Shown here: positions 34,320-43,204 of the stretch, piece by piece
Layout of the letters: every line of letters begins with the position of its first letter
Position numbering within the stretch: position 1 is the first letter of the stretch
Made by a program: the position numbers and the translations under genes
The notes under the pieces: generated by a model
Told to the model about the DNA's origin: nothing
The model's database searches: none
What the model saw: only the letters and a program-made list of their open reading frames with translations
Origin: Streptomyces flavofungini
GTDB lineage: Bacteria > Actinomycetota > Actinomycetes > Streptomycetales > Streptomycetaceae
Assembly (NCBI RefSeq): GCF_014650815.1
Contig: NZ_BMVR01000005.1
Coordinates: forward strand, 565,484-629,483
DNA: 64,000 bases
Direction: 5' to 3'

Positions 34320-35327
34320 TCAGGCCGCGGGCACATCGAGCTGGAACTCGCGCGTGCGCCGGTAGGAGCGGAAGCCCAGGGCGCGGTTGACCGCCAGCAT
34401 GTGGACGTTGTCGTCGGCGTTGTCCGTCTCGATCTCGACGGCACCGGGGTGCTCGGCGCGCAGGCGGCGCACCATGGCGGCCTTGACCCACAGGCCGATG
34501 CCGTGGCCGCGGTGTCCGGGCACCACCGCCGTGTCGTACTGCTGGACGCGCGGCGGCGCCCCCCGGGGGACCACGATCTCGGTGTAACCGGCCATGGTGC
34601 CGTCGTCGTGGACGGCGGCGAGCGTCAGGAGCGCGTCCCCACGGTCGGCCACCACCTTGGCCATGGCGTGGACCCGGTCGGCGTCCCACGCCACGCTGCC
34701 GTAGTCCAGGTCGCCGACGGGCATGTCGTTCATCGCGTTCTTGGCCGCGGCGAAGGCGTCGGCGAGGCCGTCGGGCACCGTGCCGGTCCAGCCGGTCAGC
34801 CGGTAGCCGGGGTGCGGGGCGTCGGCGGCCCGGCGCAGCCCGGCCTCGTCCAGTTCCTCGAACCGCAGGAGGAGGTGGTCCAGGGTCATGGCCCGGCGGA
34901 AGCCCCGCCGCTCGCTGAACGCCTCGCCCGGGCCGTCGGCCGCGGCCGCCGCGATCAGGCTGCGCCGCCCCTTTGCGCGGCAGTGGGCCACGGCCGCCGA
35001 AAGCAGCCGGGAGCCGGTGCCGAGGCGCCGGTGCGCGGGGTCCACGTGGAGGTCCAGCTCGGCCAGGTGGTCCCGCCCCGCGGAGGCGAAGACGCGCAGG
35101 CACGCGACGCCGACCGGGACGCCGTCCGGCCCGGCGGCCAGCCACGCGAGGCGGTGGCCGTCCAGGGCGGGCCTGGTGAGCTGGGCGTGGATCTGCTCGA
35201 CGCCGGGCGGTGGCACGCCGGGCAGGTCGTGGGCCATCGAGGCGACGACGACCCGGTGCCAGGCGGCGGCGTCGGCGTCGGTGACCAGGTCGCGGGGGAG
35301 CGGACGGGGCGGGGCGTGCTCGGACAA
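34320..35327 (-). CDS. Tandem-domain GNAT N-acetyltransferase
   Basis: This is a 335-residue protein with two GNAT folds. The first (about 1-160) carries LDLHVDPAHRRLGTGSRLLSAA as its acetyl-CoA loop and the second (about 165-335) carries DTAVVPGHRGHGIGLWVKAA, ending in NRALGFRSYRRTREFQLDV. Tandem GNAT proteins resemble mycothiol synthase (MshD) in layout, although the acceptor here is unknown. A TTG at 35327 with GGAG nine nt upstream is the best start in the frame. An ATG further in would remove the first strand. Confidence 0.8.
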   Translation of the reverse strand: MSEHAPPRPLPRDLVTDADAAAWHRVVVASMAHDLPGVPPPGVEQIHAQLTRPALDGHRLAWLAAGPDGVPVGVACLRVFASAGRDHLAELDLHVDPAHRRLGTGSRLLSAAVAHCRAKGRRSLIAAAAADGPGEAFSERRGFRRAMTLDHLLLRFEELDEAGLRRAADAPHPGYRLTGWTGTVPDGLADAFAAAKNAMNDMPVGDLDYGSVAWDADRVHAMAKVVADRGDALLTLAAVHDDGTMAGYTEIVVPRGAPPRVQQYDTAVVPGHRGHGIGLWVKAAMVRRLRAEHPGAVEIETDNADDNVHMLAVNRALGFRSYRRTREFQLDVPAA

Positions 35328-35461
35328 GGCGATGACTCCTGTGATCGGGTCGGTGGGGCTGCTGGGCGGTGCGTACGGGTGCTCGCGCCGGTCGGCCGAG
35401 GGCGCGGGCGGCGGCCGGTGCGCCGCGTCGGACCGCGGAGCGCGGCGGCGGGTGGGCCGCG

Positions 35462-36103
35462 TCAGACCGCGGTGCCCGCGCTCCAGCGGTCCAGCGCGGT
35501 GTAGGCCGGGACCCACCGGGCGGTGTACGCGGCGCACGTGGGCGCGGGCAGCGGCGCGAGGACCTTCGCCACCGTCGGCTCGTCGGCGCCGTCGAGGAGC
35601 CACGGCAGCAGCAAGGGCGTGTCCCGGCCGATCCGCTGGGCGTGGACCTGGTCGAAGTGCCCCCACTGCTCGGCCGTTAAGGCCCGCCGGATCAGCGGCA
35701 CGGCCGCGTCCTCCTCGTGGCTGAGGTGCCCGGCGAGGCCGCAGGCCAGCGCGTCGGTGAGCTGGCCGAGCCGCAGCGCGTCGGCCGCCGGGTCGGCGAG
35801 GGTCGCGTCGATGGCGTCGATCACCGGGGCGATGACGGCGTGCTCGGCCTCCATCACCTCAAGGACGACCAGGTCCTTCGGGCGGCCGGCGAGGCGGTGG
35901 CGCAGCGGCGGCCACAGGGCGTCGTCCTCGGCCGTGTGGTGGGCGTGCAGGGCCTTCTTGAAGAGCTGCCAGCCGGCGGCGGTGGCCAGTACCCGGCAGG
36001 GGTCGTGGTCCGCGGTGGTGGTGACCCGGTCCAGATGGGCCAGTTCCCGGCGCAGGGCGTCGTGCATCACGTACATCGCGGTCAGATCGATGGCATCGCT
36101 CAT
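35462..36103 (-). CDS. Hemerythrin domain protein with an in-frame TTA codon
   Basis: The 213-residue four-helix protein keeps the di-iron ligand pattern. His is in YVMHDALRREL, His-His and Glu in LHAHHTAEDDALWP, Glu/His in VMEAEHAVIAPVID, and His plus Glu/Asp in GHLSHEEDAAVPLI. Such proteins bind O2, NO or iron. The Leu codon in RRALTAEQW (35680-35678) is TTA, in frame, at residue 142. Only the bldA tRNA reads it, so translation should depend on bldA and be late in development. It is divergent from a LysR gene with a palindrome between. Confidence 0.88.
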   Translation of the reverse strand: MSDAIDLTAMYVMHDALRRELAHLDRVTTTADHDPCRVLATAAGWQLFKKALHAHHTAEDDALWPPLRHRLAGRPKDLVVLEVMEAEHAVIAPVIDAIDATLADPAADALRLGQLTDALACGLAGHLSHEEDAAVPLIRRALTAEQWGHFDQVHAQRIGRDTPLLLPWLLDGADEPTVAKVLAPLPAPTCAAYTARWVPAYTALDRWSAGTAV

Positions 36104-36192
36104 GGGCGGTATACGGGGCTTTGCACGCGTCCTGGCATGCCCTCAACCCTCTTGCGGACCGCACGTATGATCAACGCGCAATTCCGCGACGT

Positions 36193-36214
36193 GCGATAAC
36201 CGCTGGGTTATCGC
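36193..36214. promoter_or_regulatory. LysR-type operator candidate
   Basis: GCGATAACC (36193-36201) and GGTTATCGC (36206-36214) are exact inverted repeats with a GCTG spacer, ending 19 nt before the LysR start in the 130-nt divergent region. It would suit autoregulation and control of the hemerythrin gene. Confidence 0.6.
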
Positions 36215-36233
36215 CGGAGGAACTGGAGGGCCG

Positions 36234-37121
36234 GTGGAGCTGCGGGACATCGAGATCTTCCTGGTGCTCGCCGAGGAGCTGCACTTCGGCAGGACCGCGC
36301 AGCGGCTGCACGTCTCGCAGGCGCGCGTCAGCCAGGCCATCAAGAAGCAGGAGCGGCGCATCGGCGCCGAACTGTTCACCCGCACCAGCCGCGCGGTGCA
36401 CCTGACCGAGGTCGGCCGCCGGTTCCGGGACGATCTGCAGCCGGTCTACGCGGGCCTGCACGAATCCCTGGAGCGCGCCCAGCTGGCCGCCCGCGGCATC
36501 ACCGCCCAGCTCCGCGTCAGCATGCTGCCCTTCAACGTCGTCGATCTGCACCCCTACTGGAAGGCGTTCCGCGCGCGGTACCCGCAGTGGGGACTCCAGA
36601 TCCGCCAGACGACCTTCCACGACGTGTTCGGCCAGCTCCGCAACGGTGACATGGACGTCGTCGTCGCCTGGCTGCCGGTGACGGAGCCGGACTTCACCGT
36701 CGGGCCGAGCCTGTGCACCGACTCCCGGATCCTCGCCGTGGCCGCCGACCACCCGTTCGCGGGCCGGGACTCCGTGTCCCTGGAGCTGTTCGCCGACTTC
36801 CCGCACGCCACCGCCCACGGCCTGGCGGACTACTGGGAGGAGAGCTATCTGCCCTTCCAGACCCCGGGGGGCCGGACGATCGAGCGCGTTGTGGCCGCGG
36901 AGACCGCCGACGAGCTGATCAGCCTGGTCGGCATGGGCGAGATCATCCACAGCTTCCCCGGCCATGTCACCCGGCACTGGGGCATGCGGAACGTCCGCTG
37001 GCTGCCCGTCCCCGACATGCGGACCATGACCTACGCCCTGGTCTGGCGGACCGAGACCGAGAACGACCTCATCCGCGCGCTGGCCGACACGGTGCGGGAC
37101 CTCGGCACGTTCCGCTTCTGA
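36234..37121 (+). CDS. LysR family transcriptional regulator
   Basis: This is a 295-residue regulator. The winged helix-turn-helix occupies residues 1-60 (LRDIEIFLVLAEELHFGRTA, then VSQARVSQAIKKQERRIGAELF). The periplasmic-binding-like effector domain runs from about 88 to 290, with LRVSMLPFNVVDLHPYW at its start. GGAGG and GGAGGG lie before the GTG. It is divergent from the hemerythrin gene. The effector is unknown. Confidence 0.92.
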   Translation: MELRDIEIFLVLAEELHFGRTAQRLHVSQARVSQAIKKQERRIGAELFTRTSRAVHLTEVGRRFRDDLQPVYAGLHESLERAQLAARGITAQLRVSMLPFNVVDLHPYWKAFRARYPQWGLQIRQTTFHDVFGQLRNGDMDVVVAWLPVTEPDFTVGPSLCTDSRILAVAADHPFAGRDSVSLELFADFPHATAHGLADYWEESYLPFQTPGGRTIERVVAAETADELISLVGMGEIIHSFPGHVTRHWGMRNVRWLPVPDMRTMTYALVWRTETENDLIRALADTVRDLGTFRF

Positions 37122-37164
37122 CGCGCCCAGCGCCCAGCGCCCCGCCGTACGAAGCCAGGCAACC

Positions 37165-38604
37165 TCAGAGCTCGCGCAGCGCGTCCCGCGCCCCGCCGCC
37201 CGACTCGGCGACGATCTCCTCGACGCGCTGCTGCTCCCGCACGGTCGAGAACCGCACCGCTCCGCCCGCCGCCCGCGCGTCCGCCGCGAACCCGTGGATC
37301 CCGGGCCTGGCAAGGCTGTTGTACGAGTAGTGGTGGGCGAAGTAGTACGCGCCCGTGTCCAGCACCGCCACGTAGTCGCCCTGTTCCAGGGGCGGCAGCG
37401 CCCGGTCCCGGGCGAGCAGGTCGCCCGCGAAGCAGGCCGGGCCCGCGATGTCCTGGCCGGTGGCGGGCCCCGGCTTGGGGCGCCCCTTCGCGTCGTACGC
37501 GGCGATCCTGAGCGGCCAGGACTCGGGCGCGTACACCGTGCGCGTCGCCACCTGCACGCCCGCGTGCGTCAGCGCGATGCCGCGCCCGCCCGCCGACTTC
37601 ACGTACTCCACGCGCGCCAGCAGCGTCCCGTGCTTGGCGAGCAGTGAGCGGCCGAACTCGGTGACCAGGCCGTAGCGCCCGTCGAGCAGTCCGGGCACCT
37701 CGCGGGCGAGCAGCCGCGCGTAGTCGGCGTGCGTGGGTGTCTGCTCGTCGGAGGCGAAGTTGACGGGCAGGCCGCCGCCGATGTCGACGGTGTCGATCTG
37801 GCGGCGGCCCGCGCGCGCGTTGATCTCCTCGGCGAGTTCGTACGTGGCCGCGACGCCGCCGACCATCAGTTCCAGGGGCATGCCCTGCGACCCGGAGTGC
37901 GCGTGCAGCCGGGTCAGCCACGGCCGGTCCAGACACGCGCGCACGACCCACTCCCGCGCGCCCTCGTCCCGCAGCGGCACCCCGAACTTGGAGGTGGCCG
38001 TTGCGGTGGAAAGGGCCTCGATGGCGCCCCCTCCGACCTGCGGGTTCACCCGGATCCCGACGGGGGAGCGGGTCGGCGCGGACTGCACGAGGGCGTCGAT
38101 GCGGGCCAGTTCCTGCGGGTTGTCGGCGTTGACGGCGATGCCGAGGGCGAGGGCCTCGCGCAGCTCGGCCGGGGTCTTGGCGGGGGAGTCGAGGACGGTG
38201 TGCGCGGGGGGTATCCCGGCGGCGCGGGCGAGGGCCAGCTCACCGGGGCTCGCCACCTCCGCGCCGATCCCGGCGTCGTGCAGCAGCCGCAGGACCGGGA
38301 CGAGGGGCGTGGCCTTCACGGCGAAGGCGTGCAGGACGGGGGTGCCGGGCGCGGTCACCTCCGCGAAGGCGGCGCGCAGGGCGGCGGCGCCCGCACGGAT
38401 CCCGGCGACGTCGAGGAGCCCGGCGAGCGGGGTGGCGGGGCTGACGACGCCTTGCTCGACGGCGGCGCGGACCGCCTGGTCGCGGCGGTCACTGGCGGGG
38501 GTGACTTGGGGCGCGGCCTGGGGCGCCGCCTGCCCGAGGACGCGGGTGAGCTGATCGGTTTCGTCTTCGTCCGACCGCCGGTCGGTCCTGTCGTCGAGGC
38601 CCAT
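37165..38604 (-). CDS. Type III PLP-dependent decarboxylase, LysA-like but atypical
   Basis: The 479-residue enzyme belongs to the alanine racemase-fold family of diaminopimelate, ornithine and arginine decarboxylases. The PLP lysine is in HAFAVKATPLVPVLR near residue 98, the His-stacking loop in LHAHSGSQGM, and the phosphate-binding glycines in TVDIGGGLPVNFASDE near 265. The C-terminal substrate motif, C-E-S-x-D in diaminopimelate decarboxylase, is CFAGD near 400, so the meso-DAP-binding Glu is absent. YNSLARPGIHGF follows. It is divergent from the hut operon (116 nt). A substrate other than meso-DAP is likely. The N-terminal 45 residues are an unusual Gln/Ala/Pro-rich extension. Confidence 0.82.
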   Translation of the reverse strand: MGLDDRTDRRSDEDETDQLTRVLGQAAPQAAPQVTPASDRRDQAVRAAVEQGVVSPATPLAGLLDVAGIRAGAAALRAAFAEVTAPGTPVLHAFAVKATPLVPVLRLLHDAGIGAEVASPGELALARAAGIPPAHTVLDSPAKTPAELREALALGIAVNADNPQELARIDALVQSAPTRSPVGIRVNPQVGGGAIEALSTATATSKFGVPLRDEGAREWVVRACLDRPWLTRLHAHSGSQGMPLELMVGGVAATYELAEEINARAGRRQIDTVDIGGGLPVNFASDEQTPTHADYARLLAREVPGLLDGRYGLVTEFGRSLLAKHGTLLARVEYVKSAGGRGIALTHAGVQVATRTVYAPESWPLRIAAYDAKGRPKPGPATGQDIAGPACFAGDLLARDRALPPLEQGDYVAVLDTGAYYFAHHYSYNSLARPGIHGFAADARAAGGAVRFSTVREQQRVEEIVAESGGGARDALREL

Positions 38605-38653
38605 GTGATCCAGACAATCACCCGTGCGCCGCCCTCGCTGCCCCGCTGCGCTA

Positions 38654-38689
38654 TTGACTAGGTCTATTCACGACCCCAGGATGTGAATA
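38654..38689 (+). promoter_or_regulatory. Predicted hut promoter and overlapping operator
   Basis: TTGACT (38654-38659) and CAGGAT (38677-38682) are spaced by 17 nt. TATTCAC (38665-38671) and GTGAATA (38683-38689) are exact inverted half-sites with an 11-nt spacer. One half-site lies between the promoter boxes and the other follows the -10 box directly, so a bound repressor would block RNA polymerase. Transcription would start about 30 nt before the hutU ATG. Confidence 0.6.
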
Positions 38690-38720
38690 TCAACGTCACA
38701 GCATGCGAGGAGGCACCGCC

Positions 38721-40379
38721 ATGTCAGGACCCCGCCCCGTTCGAGCGCCGCGCGGAACCGAGCTGAGCGCCCTGGGATGGCAGCAGGAGGCCGCCCTCCG
38801 GATGCTCCAGAACAACCTCGACCCCGAGGTCGCCGAACACCCCGACAAGCTCGTCGTCTACGGCGGCACCGGCAAGGCGGCCCGCGACTGGCGCTCCTTC
38901 GACGCCATGGTGCGCACCCTGCGCACCCTCAAGCAGGACGAGACGATGCTCGTCCAGTCCGGCCGCCCGGTCGGCGTCATGCAGACCCACGAGTGGGCGC
39001 CGCGCGTGCTCATCGCCAACTCCAACCTGGTCGGCGACTGGGCGAACTGGGAGGAGTTCCGCCGCCTGGAGGCGCTGGGCCTCACCATGTACGGCCAGAT
39101 GACGGCGGGCTCCTGGATCTACATCGGCACGCAGGGCATCCTCCAGGGCACCTACGAGACGTTCTCCGCCGTCGCCGCCAAGAAGTTCAACGGCACCCTC
39201 GCCGGGACGATCACCCTCACCGCCGGGCTCGGCGGCATGGGCGGCGCCCAGCCGCTCGCCGTCACCATGAACGACGGCGTCGCGATCTGTATCGACGTCG
39301 ACCCGCGCGCCATCGAGCGCCGCATCGAGCACAAGTACCTGGACGTGCGGGCCGACTCCCTGGAGCACGCCCTCCAGCTCGCCGTCGAGGCCCGCGACGC
39401 CCGCCGCCCGCTGTCGATCGGCCTCCTCGGCAACGCCGCGGAACTGCTCCCGCGCATGCTCGCCGAGTCCGCCCCCATCGACATCGTGACGGACCAGACC
39501 TCCGCCCACGACCCGCTCGCGTACCTCCCGGTCGGCGTCGACTTCGACGACATGGCGACGGCGGCCGAGAAGGACCCGGCGGGCTTCACGCAGCGCGCCC
39601 GCGAGTCCATGGCGCGGCACGTCGAGGCCATGGTCGGCTTCATGGACGCGGGCGCCGAGGTCTTCGACTACGGCAACTCCATCCGCGGCGAGGCGCAACT
39701 CGCGGGCTACGACCGGGCGTTCGCGTTCCCCGGCTTCGTACCCGCCTACATCCGCCCGCTCTTCTGCGAGGGCAAGGGCCCGTTCCGCTGGGCGGCCCTC
39801 TCCGGCGAGGCCTCCGACATCCACAAGACCGACAAGGCGATCCTCGACCTCTTCCCCGAGAACGAGTCCCTGCACCGCTGGATCAAGATGGCCGGCGAGC
39901 GCGTGCACTTCCAGGGCCTGCCCGCCCGCATCTGCTGGCTCGGCTACGGCGAGCGCGACAAGGCGGGCGAGCGCTTCAACGACATGGTGGCGTCCGGCGA
40001 ACTGGCCGCGCCCCTCGCCATCGGCCGCGACCACCTCGACTGCGGCTCCGTCGCCTCCCCGTACCGCGAGACCGAGGCCATGCTCGACGGCTCCGACGCG
40101 ATCGCCGACTGGCCGCTCCTCAACGCCATGGTGAACGTGGCGTCGGGTGCCTCCTGGGTCTCCCTCCACCACGGCGGCGGCGTCGGCATGGGCCGCTCCA
40201 TCCACGCGGGCCAGGTCTCGGTGGCCGACGGCACGAAGCTCGCCGGCGAGAAGGTGCGGCGCGTCCTCACGAACGACCCCGGCATGGGGGTCATCCGGCA
40301 CGTCGACGCCGGGTACGACATCGCGGACTCGGTGGCGGACGAGCGGGGCGTACGCGTTCCCATGCGGGAGGGCGAGTGA
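38721..40379 (+). CDS. hutU: Urocanate hydratase
   Basis: This 552-residue enzyme converts urocanate to imidazolonepropionate using a tightly bound NAD+. Typical segments are [14 protein letters not shown] near residue 45, [16 protein letters not shown] near 130, the NAD-binding [16 protein letters not shown] near 170, [13 protein letters not shown] with the active-site Cys near 410 and [15 protein letters not shown] near the end. GAGGAGG lies before the ATG at 38721. It is the first gene of the hut operon behind a predicted repressible promoter. Its stop overlaps the next start by GTGA. Confidence 0.96.
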   Translation: MSGPRPVRAPRGTELSALGWQQEAALRMLQNNLDPEVAEHPDKLVVYGGTGKAARDWRSFDAMVRTLRTLKQDETMLVQSGRPVGVMQTHEWAPRVLIANSNLVGDWANWEEFRRLEALGLTMYGQMTAGSWIYIGTQGILQGTYETFSAVAAKKFNGTLAGTITLTAGLGGMGGAQPLAVTMNDGVAICIDVDPRAIERRIEHKYLDVRADSLEHALQLAVEARDARRPLSIGLLGNAAELLPRMLAESAPIDIVTDQTSAHDPLAYLPVGVDFDDMATAAEKDPAGFTQRARESMARHVEAMVGFMDAGAEVFDYGNSIRGEAQLAGYDRAFAFPGFVPAYIRPLFCEGKGPFRWAALSGEASDIHKTDKAILDLFPENESLHRWIKMAGERVHFQGLPARICWLGYGERDKAGERFNDMVASGELAAPLAIGRDHLDCGSVASPYRETEAMLDGSDAIADWPLLNAMVNVASGASWVSLHHGGGVGMGRSIHAGQVSVADGTKLAGEKVRRVLTNDPGMGVIRHVDAGYDIADSVADERGVRVPMREGE

Positions 40380-41809
40380 CCGCCGATCGGCCTGCGGCCT
40401 CGTCCTCAAACGCCGGACGGGCTGAGAACACCGGCACAGTCCCGGCCCGCCCCGGCAACTCTCCAGCCCGTCCGGCGATTGAGGACGAGGCGCGGAGCGC
40501 CGAAACGGGGTCTGGGGCGGAGCCCCAGTTCCGGGAAGGGGCAGGGTTGGGGAAGCCCCCGGCAGGGCCCTCCTTCCTGCAGATGTGGGCCGACCTCGGC
40601 CCCATCGGCCGTAACCCCGAAACCGGCGGCTACCGCCGCTACGCCTGGACCGGCGCGGACGCCGACTGCCGCACCTGGTTCCAGGAGCAGGCGGAAAGCC
40701 GGGGCCTGGCCTACGAGACGGACCGCAACGGCAACCAGTGGGCGTGGCTCGGCGACCCGTCCCAGGGCGACGCCGTGGTCACCGGCTCCCACCTGGACTC
40801 GGTCCCCGACGGCGGCGCCTTCGACGGCCCCCTGGGCGTCGTGTCGTCGTTCGCCGCGCTGGACGAACTCCGCGCCCGCGGCGCGAGGTTCACCAAACCC
40901 CTCGCGATCACCAACTTCGGCGACGAGGAGGGCGCCCGCTTCGGCCTGGCCTGCGTGGGCTCCCGCCTCACCGCGGGCAAGCTGACCCGCGAGGCGGCGT
41001 ACGAGCTGCGGGACGCGGACGGCGTGAGCCTGCCGCAGGCGATGGAGGCGGCGGGCTACGACCCGTCGACGATCGGCGCGGACCCCGAACGCCTGGCCCG
41101 CATCGGCGCGTTCGTGGAACTGCACGTGGAACAGGGCCGCGCCCTCGCTCTGTCCGGCAGCGGCTCCGCCGCGGGCTCCGGCGACGCCGTCGGCATCGCG
41201 AGCGCCATCTGGCCGCACGGCCGCTGGCGCTTCGACTTCCGCGGCGAGGCCAACCACGCGGGCACCACCCGCCTGGTGGACCGCCGCGACCCGATGCTGT
41301 CGTACGCGGAGACGGTCCTCGCGGCCCGCCGCGAGGCGGAACTCGCGGGCGCGGTGGCCACGTTCGGCAAGATCGCGGTGGAGCCGAACGGCGTCAACGC
41401 GATCCCGTCGCTCGTCCGCGGCTGGCTGGACTCCCGGGCCGCCGACCAGGCCACCCTCGACACCGTCGTCACGGCGATCGAGAAGGCGGCCCGCGAGTAC
41501 GCGGACCGGCACGGCATCGACCTGGACGTCGTACGGGAGTCCTTCACGCCGGTCGTGGAGTTCGAGCACGCCCTGCGCGACGAGCTGGGCGCGGTCCTGC
41601 GGGAGCGCACCGGCCGGGAGGTCCCCGTGCTCGGCACGGGCGCGGGACACGACGCGGGCATCCTGTCCGGGTCGATCCCGACCGCCATGCTGTTCGTGCG
41701 GAACCCGACCGGCGTCTCGCACTCGCCCGCCGAGCACGCGGCCGAGGACGACTGCCTGGCCGGGGTGCAGGCGCTGGCGGACGTACTGGAGGGGTTGGCG
41801 TGCCGATGA
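40376..41809 (+). CDS. M20-family amidohydrolase (annotated type: allantoate/N-carbamoyl amidohydrolase) in the hut operon
   Basis: The catalytic region from about residue 68 to 477 is a full M20 metallo-hydrolase. Metal and substrate motifs are [43 protein letters not shown] and [13 protein letters not shown]. The GTG at 40376 overlaps the hutU stop and has GGGAGG upstream, giving 477 residues. An ATG at 40583 would give the usual 408. The extra 69 residues (such as [14 protein letters not shown]) are encoded by a dispersed DNA repeat that happens to stay in frame. No HutG-type gene is present in this cluster, so this enzyme could be the N-formylglutamate amidohydrolase that Streptomyces histidine breakdown needs. 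That role is an inference. Confidence 0.82.
   Translation: MTADRPAASSSNAGRAENTGTVPARPGNSPARPAIEDEARSAETGSGAEPQFREGAGLGKPPAGPSFLQMWADLGPIGRNPETGGYRRYAWTGADADCRTWFQEQAESRGLAYETDRNGNQWAWLGDPSQGDAVVTGSHLDSVPDGGAFDGPLGVVSSFAALDELRARGARFTKPLAITNFGDEEGARFGLACVGSRLTAGKLTREAAYELRDADGVSLPQAMEAAGYDPSTIGADPERLARIGAFVELHVEQGRALALSGSGSAAGSGDAVGIASAIWPHGRWRFDFRGEANHAGTTRLVDRRDPMLSYAETVLAARREAELAGAVATFGKIAVEPNGVNAIPSLVRGWLDSRAADQATLDTVVTAIEKAAREYADRHGIDLDVVRESFTPVVEFEHALRDELGAVLRERTGREVPVLGTGAGHDAGILSGSIPTAMLFVRNPTGVSHSPAEHAAEDDCLAGVQALADVLEGLACR
40398..40565. repeat. Dispersed GC-rich repeat, copy C (inside a coding frame)
   Basis: Arms 40398-40424 and 40464-40490 are inverted repeats matching at 26 of 27 positions. 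The right arm (CAGCCCGTCCGGCGATTGAG) continues through AGCGCCGAAACGGGGTCTGG and GAGCCCCAGTTCCGGGAAGG to GGGGAAGCCCCC. It is the same module as at 8338, 19421 and 43302. Here it lies between the overlapped GTG start and the conserved part of the M20 protein. Confidence 0.82.
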
Positions 41810-43200
41810 ACACCCCGTCGCCGGAGCCGTCGCCCGCGCGGTCCACGGCGGCCACGTACTGGCTGGAGCACGCCTGGCTCGACCCCAGCGTCGAGCCGGG
41901 CGTCGCCCTCGACGTCGGCGCCGACGGCCGGATCGCCGCCGTCCGCACCGGCGTCGAAACCCCGCCGCCCGGCGCGACCGTCCTGCGCGGTCTGACCCTG
42001 CCGGGCCTCGCCAACGCCCACTCGCACGCCTTCCACCGGGCGCTGCGCTCCACCGTCCAGGTCGGCAGCGGTACGTTCTGGACGTGGCGGGAGGTCATGT
42101 ACTCCGTGGCCGACCGGCTCACCCCGGAGACGTACTACGCCCTCGCGCGGGCCGTGTACGCGGAGATGGCGCTCGCCGGGGTCACGGCCGTCGGCGAGTT
42201 CCACTATCTGCACCACGCGCCCGGCGGGGCGCGCTACGCCGACCCGAACGCCATGGGCGAGGCGCTGATCGCCGCCGCGGCCGACGCGGGCATCCGGATC
42301 ACGCTGCTCGACACGGCGTACGTCGCCGCGGGGCTGCGCAGCGCCACCCACGGCGAGGAGCCCAACCGGCACCAGCTCCGGTTCTCCGACGGTACGGCCG
42401 ACGCCTGGGCCGAGCGCGTGTCCCTCCTGAAGGAGGGCGACCGGGAGCACGTGCGCCTCGGCGCCGCCATCCACTCCGTGCGGGCCGTGCCCGCACGGCA
42501 GTTGGGGACCGTCGCCGAGTGGGCCGCCGTGCGGGGGGCGCCGCTGCACGTCCACCTGTCCGAGCAGACCGCCGAGAACGACGCCTGCCTCGCCGTCCAC
42601 GGCTGTACGCCCACCCGGCTCCTCGCCGACCACGGGGTGCTCGGGCCGCGTACCACCGGCGTCCACAACACCCACCTCACCGACGCCGACATCGCCCTCA
42701 TCGGCGGGTCCGGGACGGGCACCTGCATGTGCCCCACCACCGAGCGGGACCTCGCCGACGGGATCGGTCCCGCCCCCGCCCTCCAGCGCGCCGGGAGCCC
42801 CCTGTCCCTCGGCAGTGACAGCCACGCCGTCATCGACCTCTTCGAAGAGGCGCGGGCGATGGAGCTCAACGAACGCCTGCGTACGCGGACGCGGGGGCAC
42901 TGGACCGCTGCGGCGCTCCTGCGGGCCGCCTCCGCCGACGGGCACGCGGCGCTCGGCTGGGCCGACGCCGGGTCCCTCGAACCCGGCTCCCTCGCCGACT
43001 TCGCCACCGTCGCCCTCGACTCCGTCCGGACCGCCGGGGCGGTGCCGCGGCTCGGGGCGGAGGTGGCGGTGTTCGCGGCCTCCGCGGTGGATGTGCGGCA
43101 CACGGTCGTCGGCGGCCGCCAGGTCGTCCGCGACGGCGCGCACACGTCGATCCCCGACGTGCCGTCGGCCTTGGCGGAGGCGGTGTCGGCGCTGCGCTGA
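41806..43200 (+). CDS. hutF: Formimidoylglutamate deiminase
   Basis: The 464-residue amidohydrolase-superfamily enzyme turns N-formimidoylglutamate into N-formylglutamate and ammonia. Metal-binding LPGLANAHSHAFHRALRST is near residue 65. HVHLSEQTAENDACL (near 250), TGVHNTHLTDADIALI and LSLGSDSHAVIDLFEEARAME (near 340) complete the active site. The ATG overlaps the previous stop as ATGA. A GTG six nt upstream is an alternative. It fixes the local pathway as the deiminase branch (HutF then a formylglutamate amidohydrolase), not the one-step HutG branch. Confidence 0.93.
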   Translation: MNTPSPEPSPARSTAATYWLEHAWLDPSVEPGVALDVGADGRIAAVRTGVETPPPGATVLRGLTLPGLANAHSHAFHRALRSTVQVGSGTFWTWREVMYSVADRLTPETYYALARAVYAEMALAGVTAVGEFHYLHHAPGGARYADPNAMGEALIAAAADAGIRITLLDTAYVAAGLRSATHGEEPNRHQLRFSDGTADAWAERVSLLKEGDREHVRLGAAIHSVRAVPARQLGTVAEWAAVRGAPLHVHLSEQTAENDACLAVHGCTPTRLLADHGVLGPRTTGVHNTHLTDADIALIGGSGTGTCMCPTTERDLADGIGPAPALQRAGSPLSLGSDSHAVIDLFEEARAMELNERLRTRTRGHWTAAALLRAASADGHAALGWADAGSLEPGSLADFATVALDSVRTAGAVPRLGAEVAVFAASAVDVRHTVVGGRQVVRDGAHTSIPDVPSALAEAVSALR

Positions 43201-43204
43201 GCCT

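Noticed and set aside
37165-38604. Naming this gene lysA
   Set aside because: The C-E-S-x-D motif is CFAGD, and the neighbours are unrelated to lysine synthesis.
38777-40375. A 1010-codon open frame that begins inside hutU and runs into the M20 gene
   Set aside because: The part overlapping hutU is Arg/Pro-rich shadow translation. Only the section after the GTG at 40376 shows family motifs and a ribosome site.
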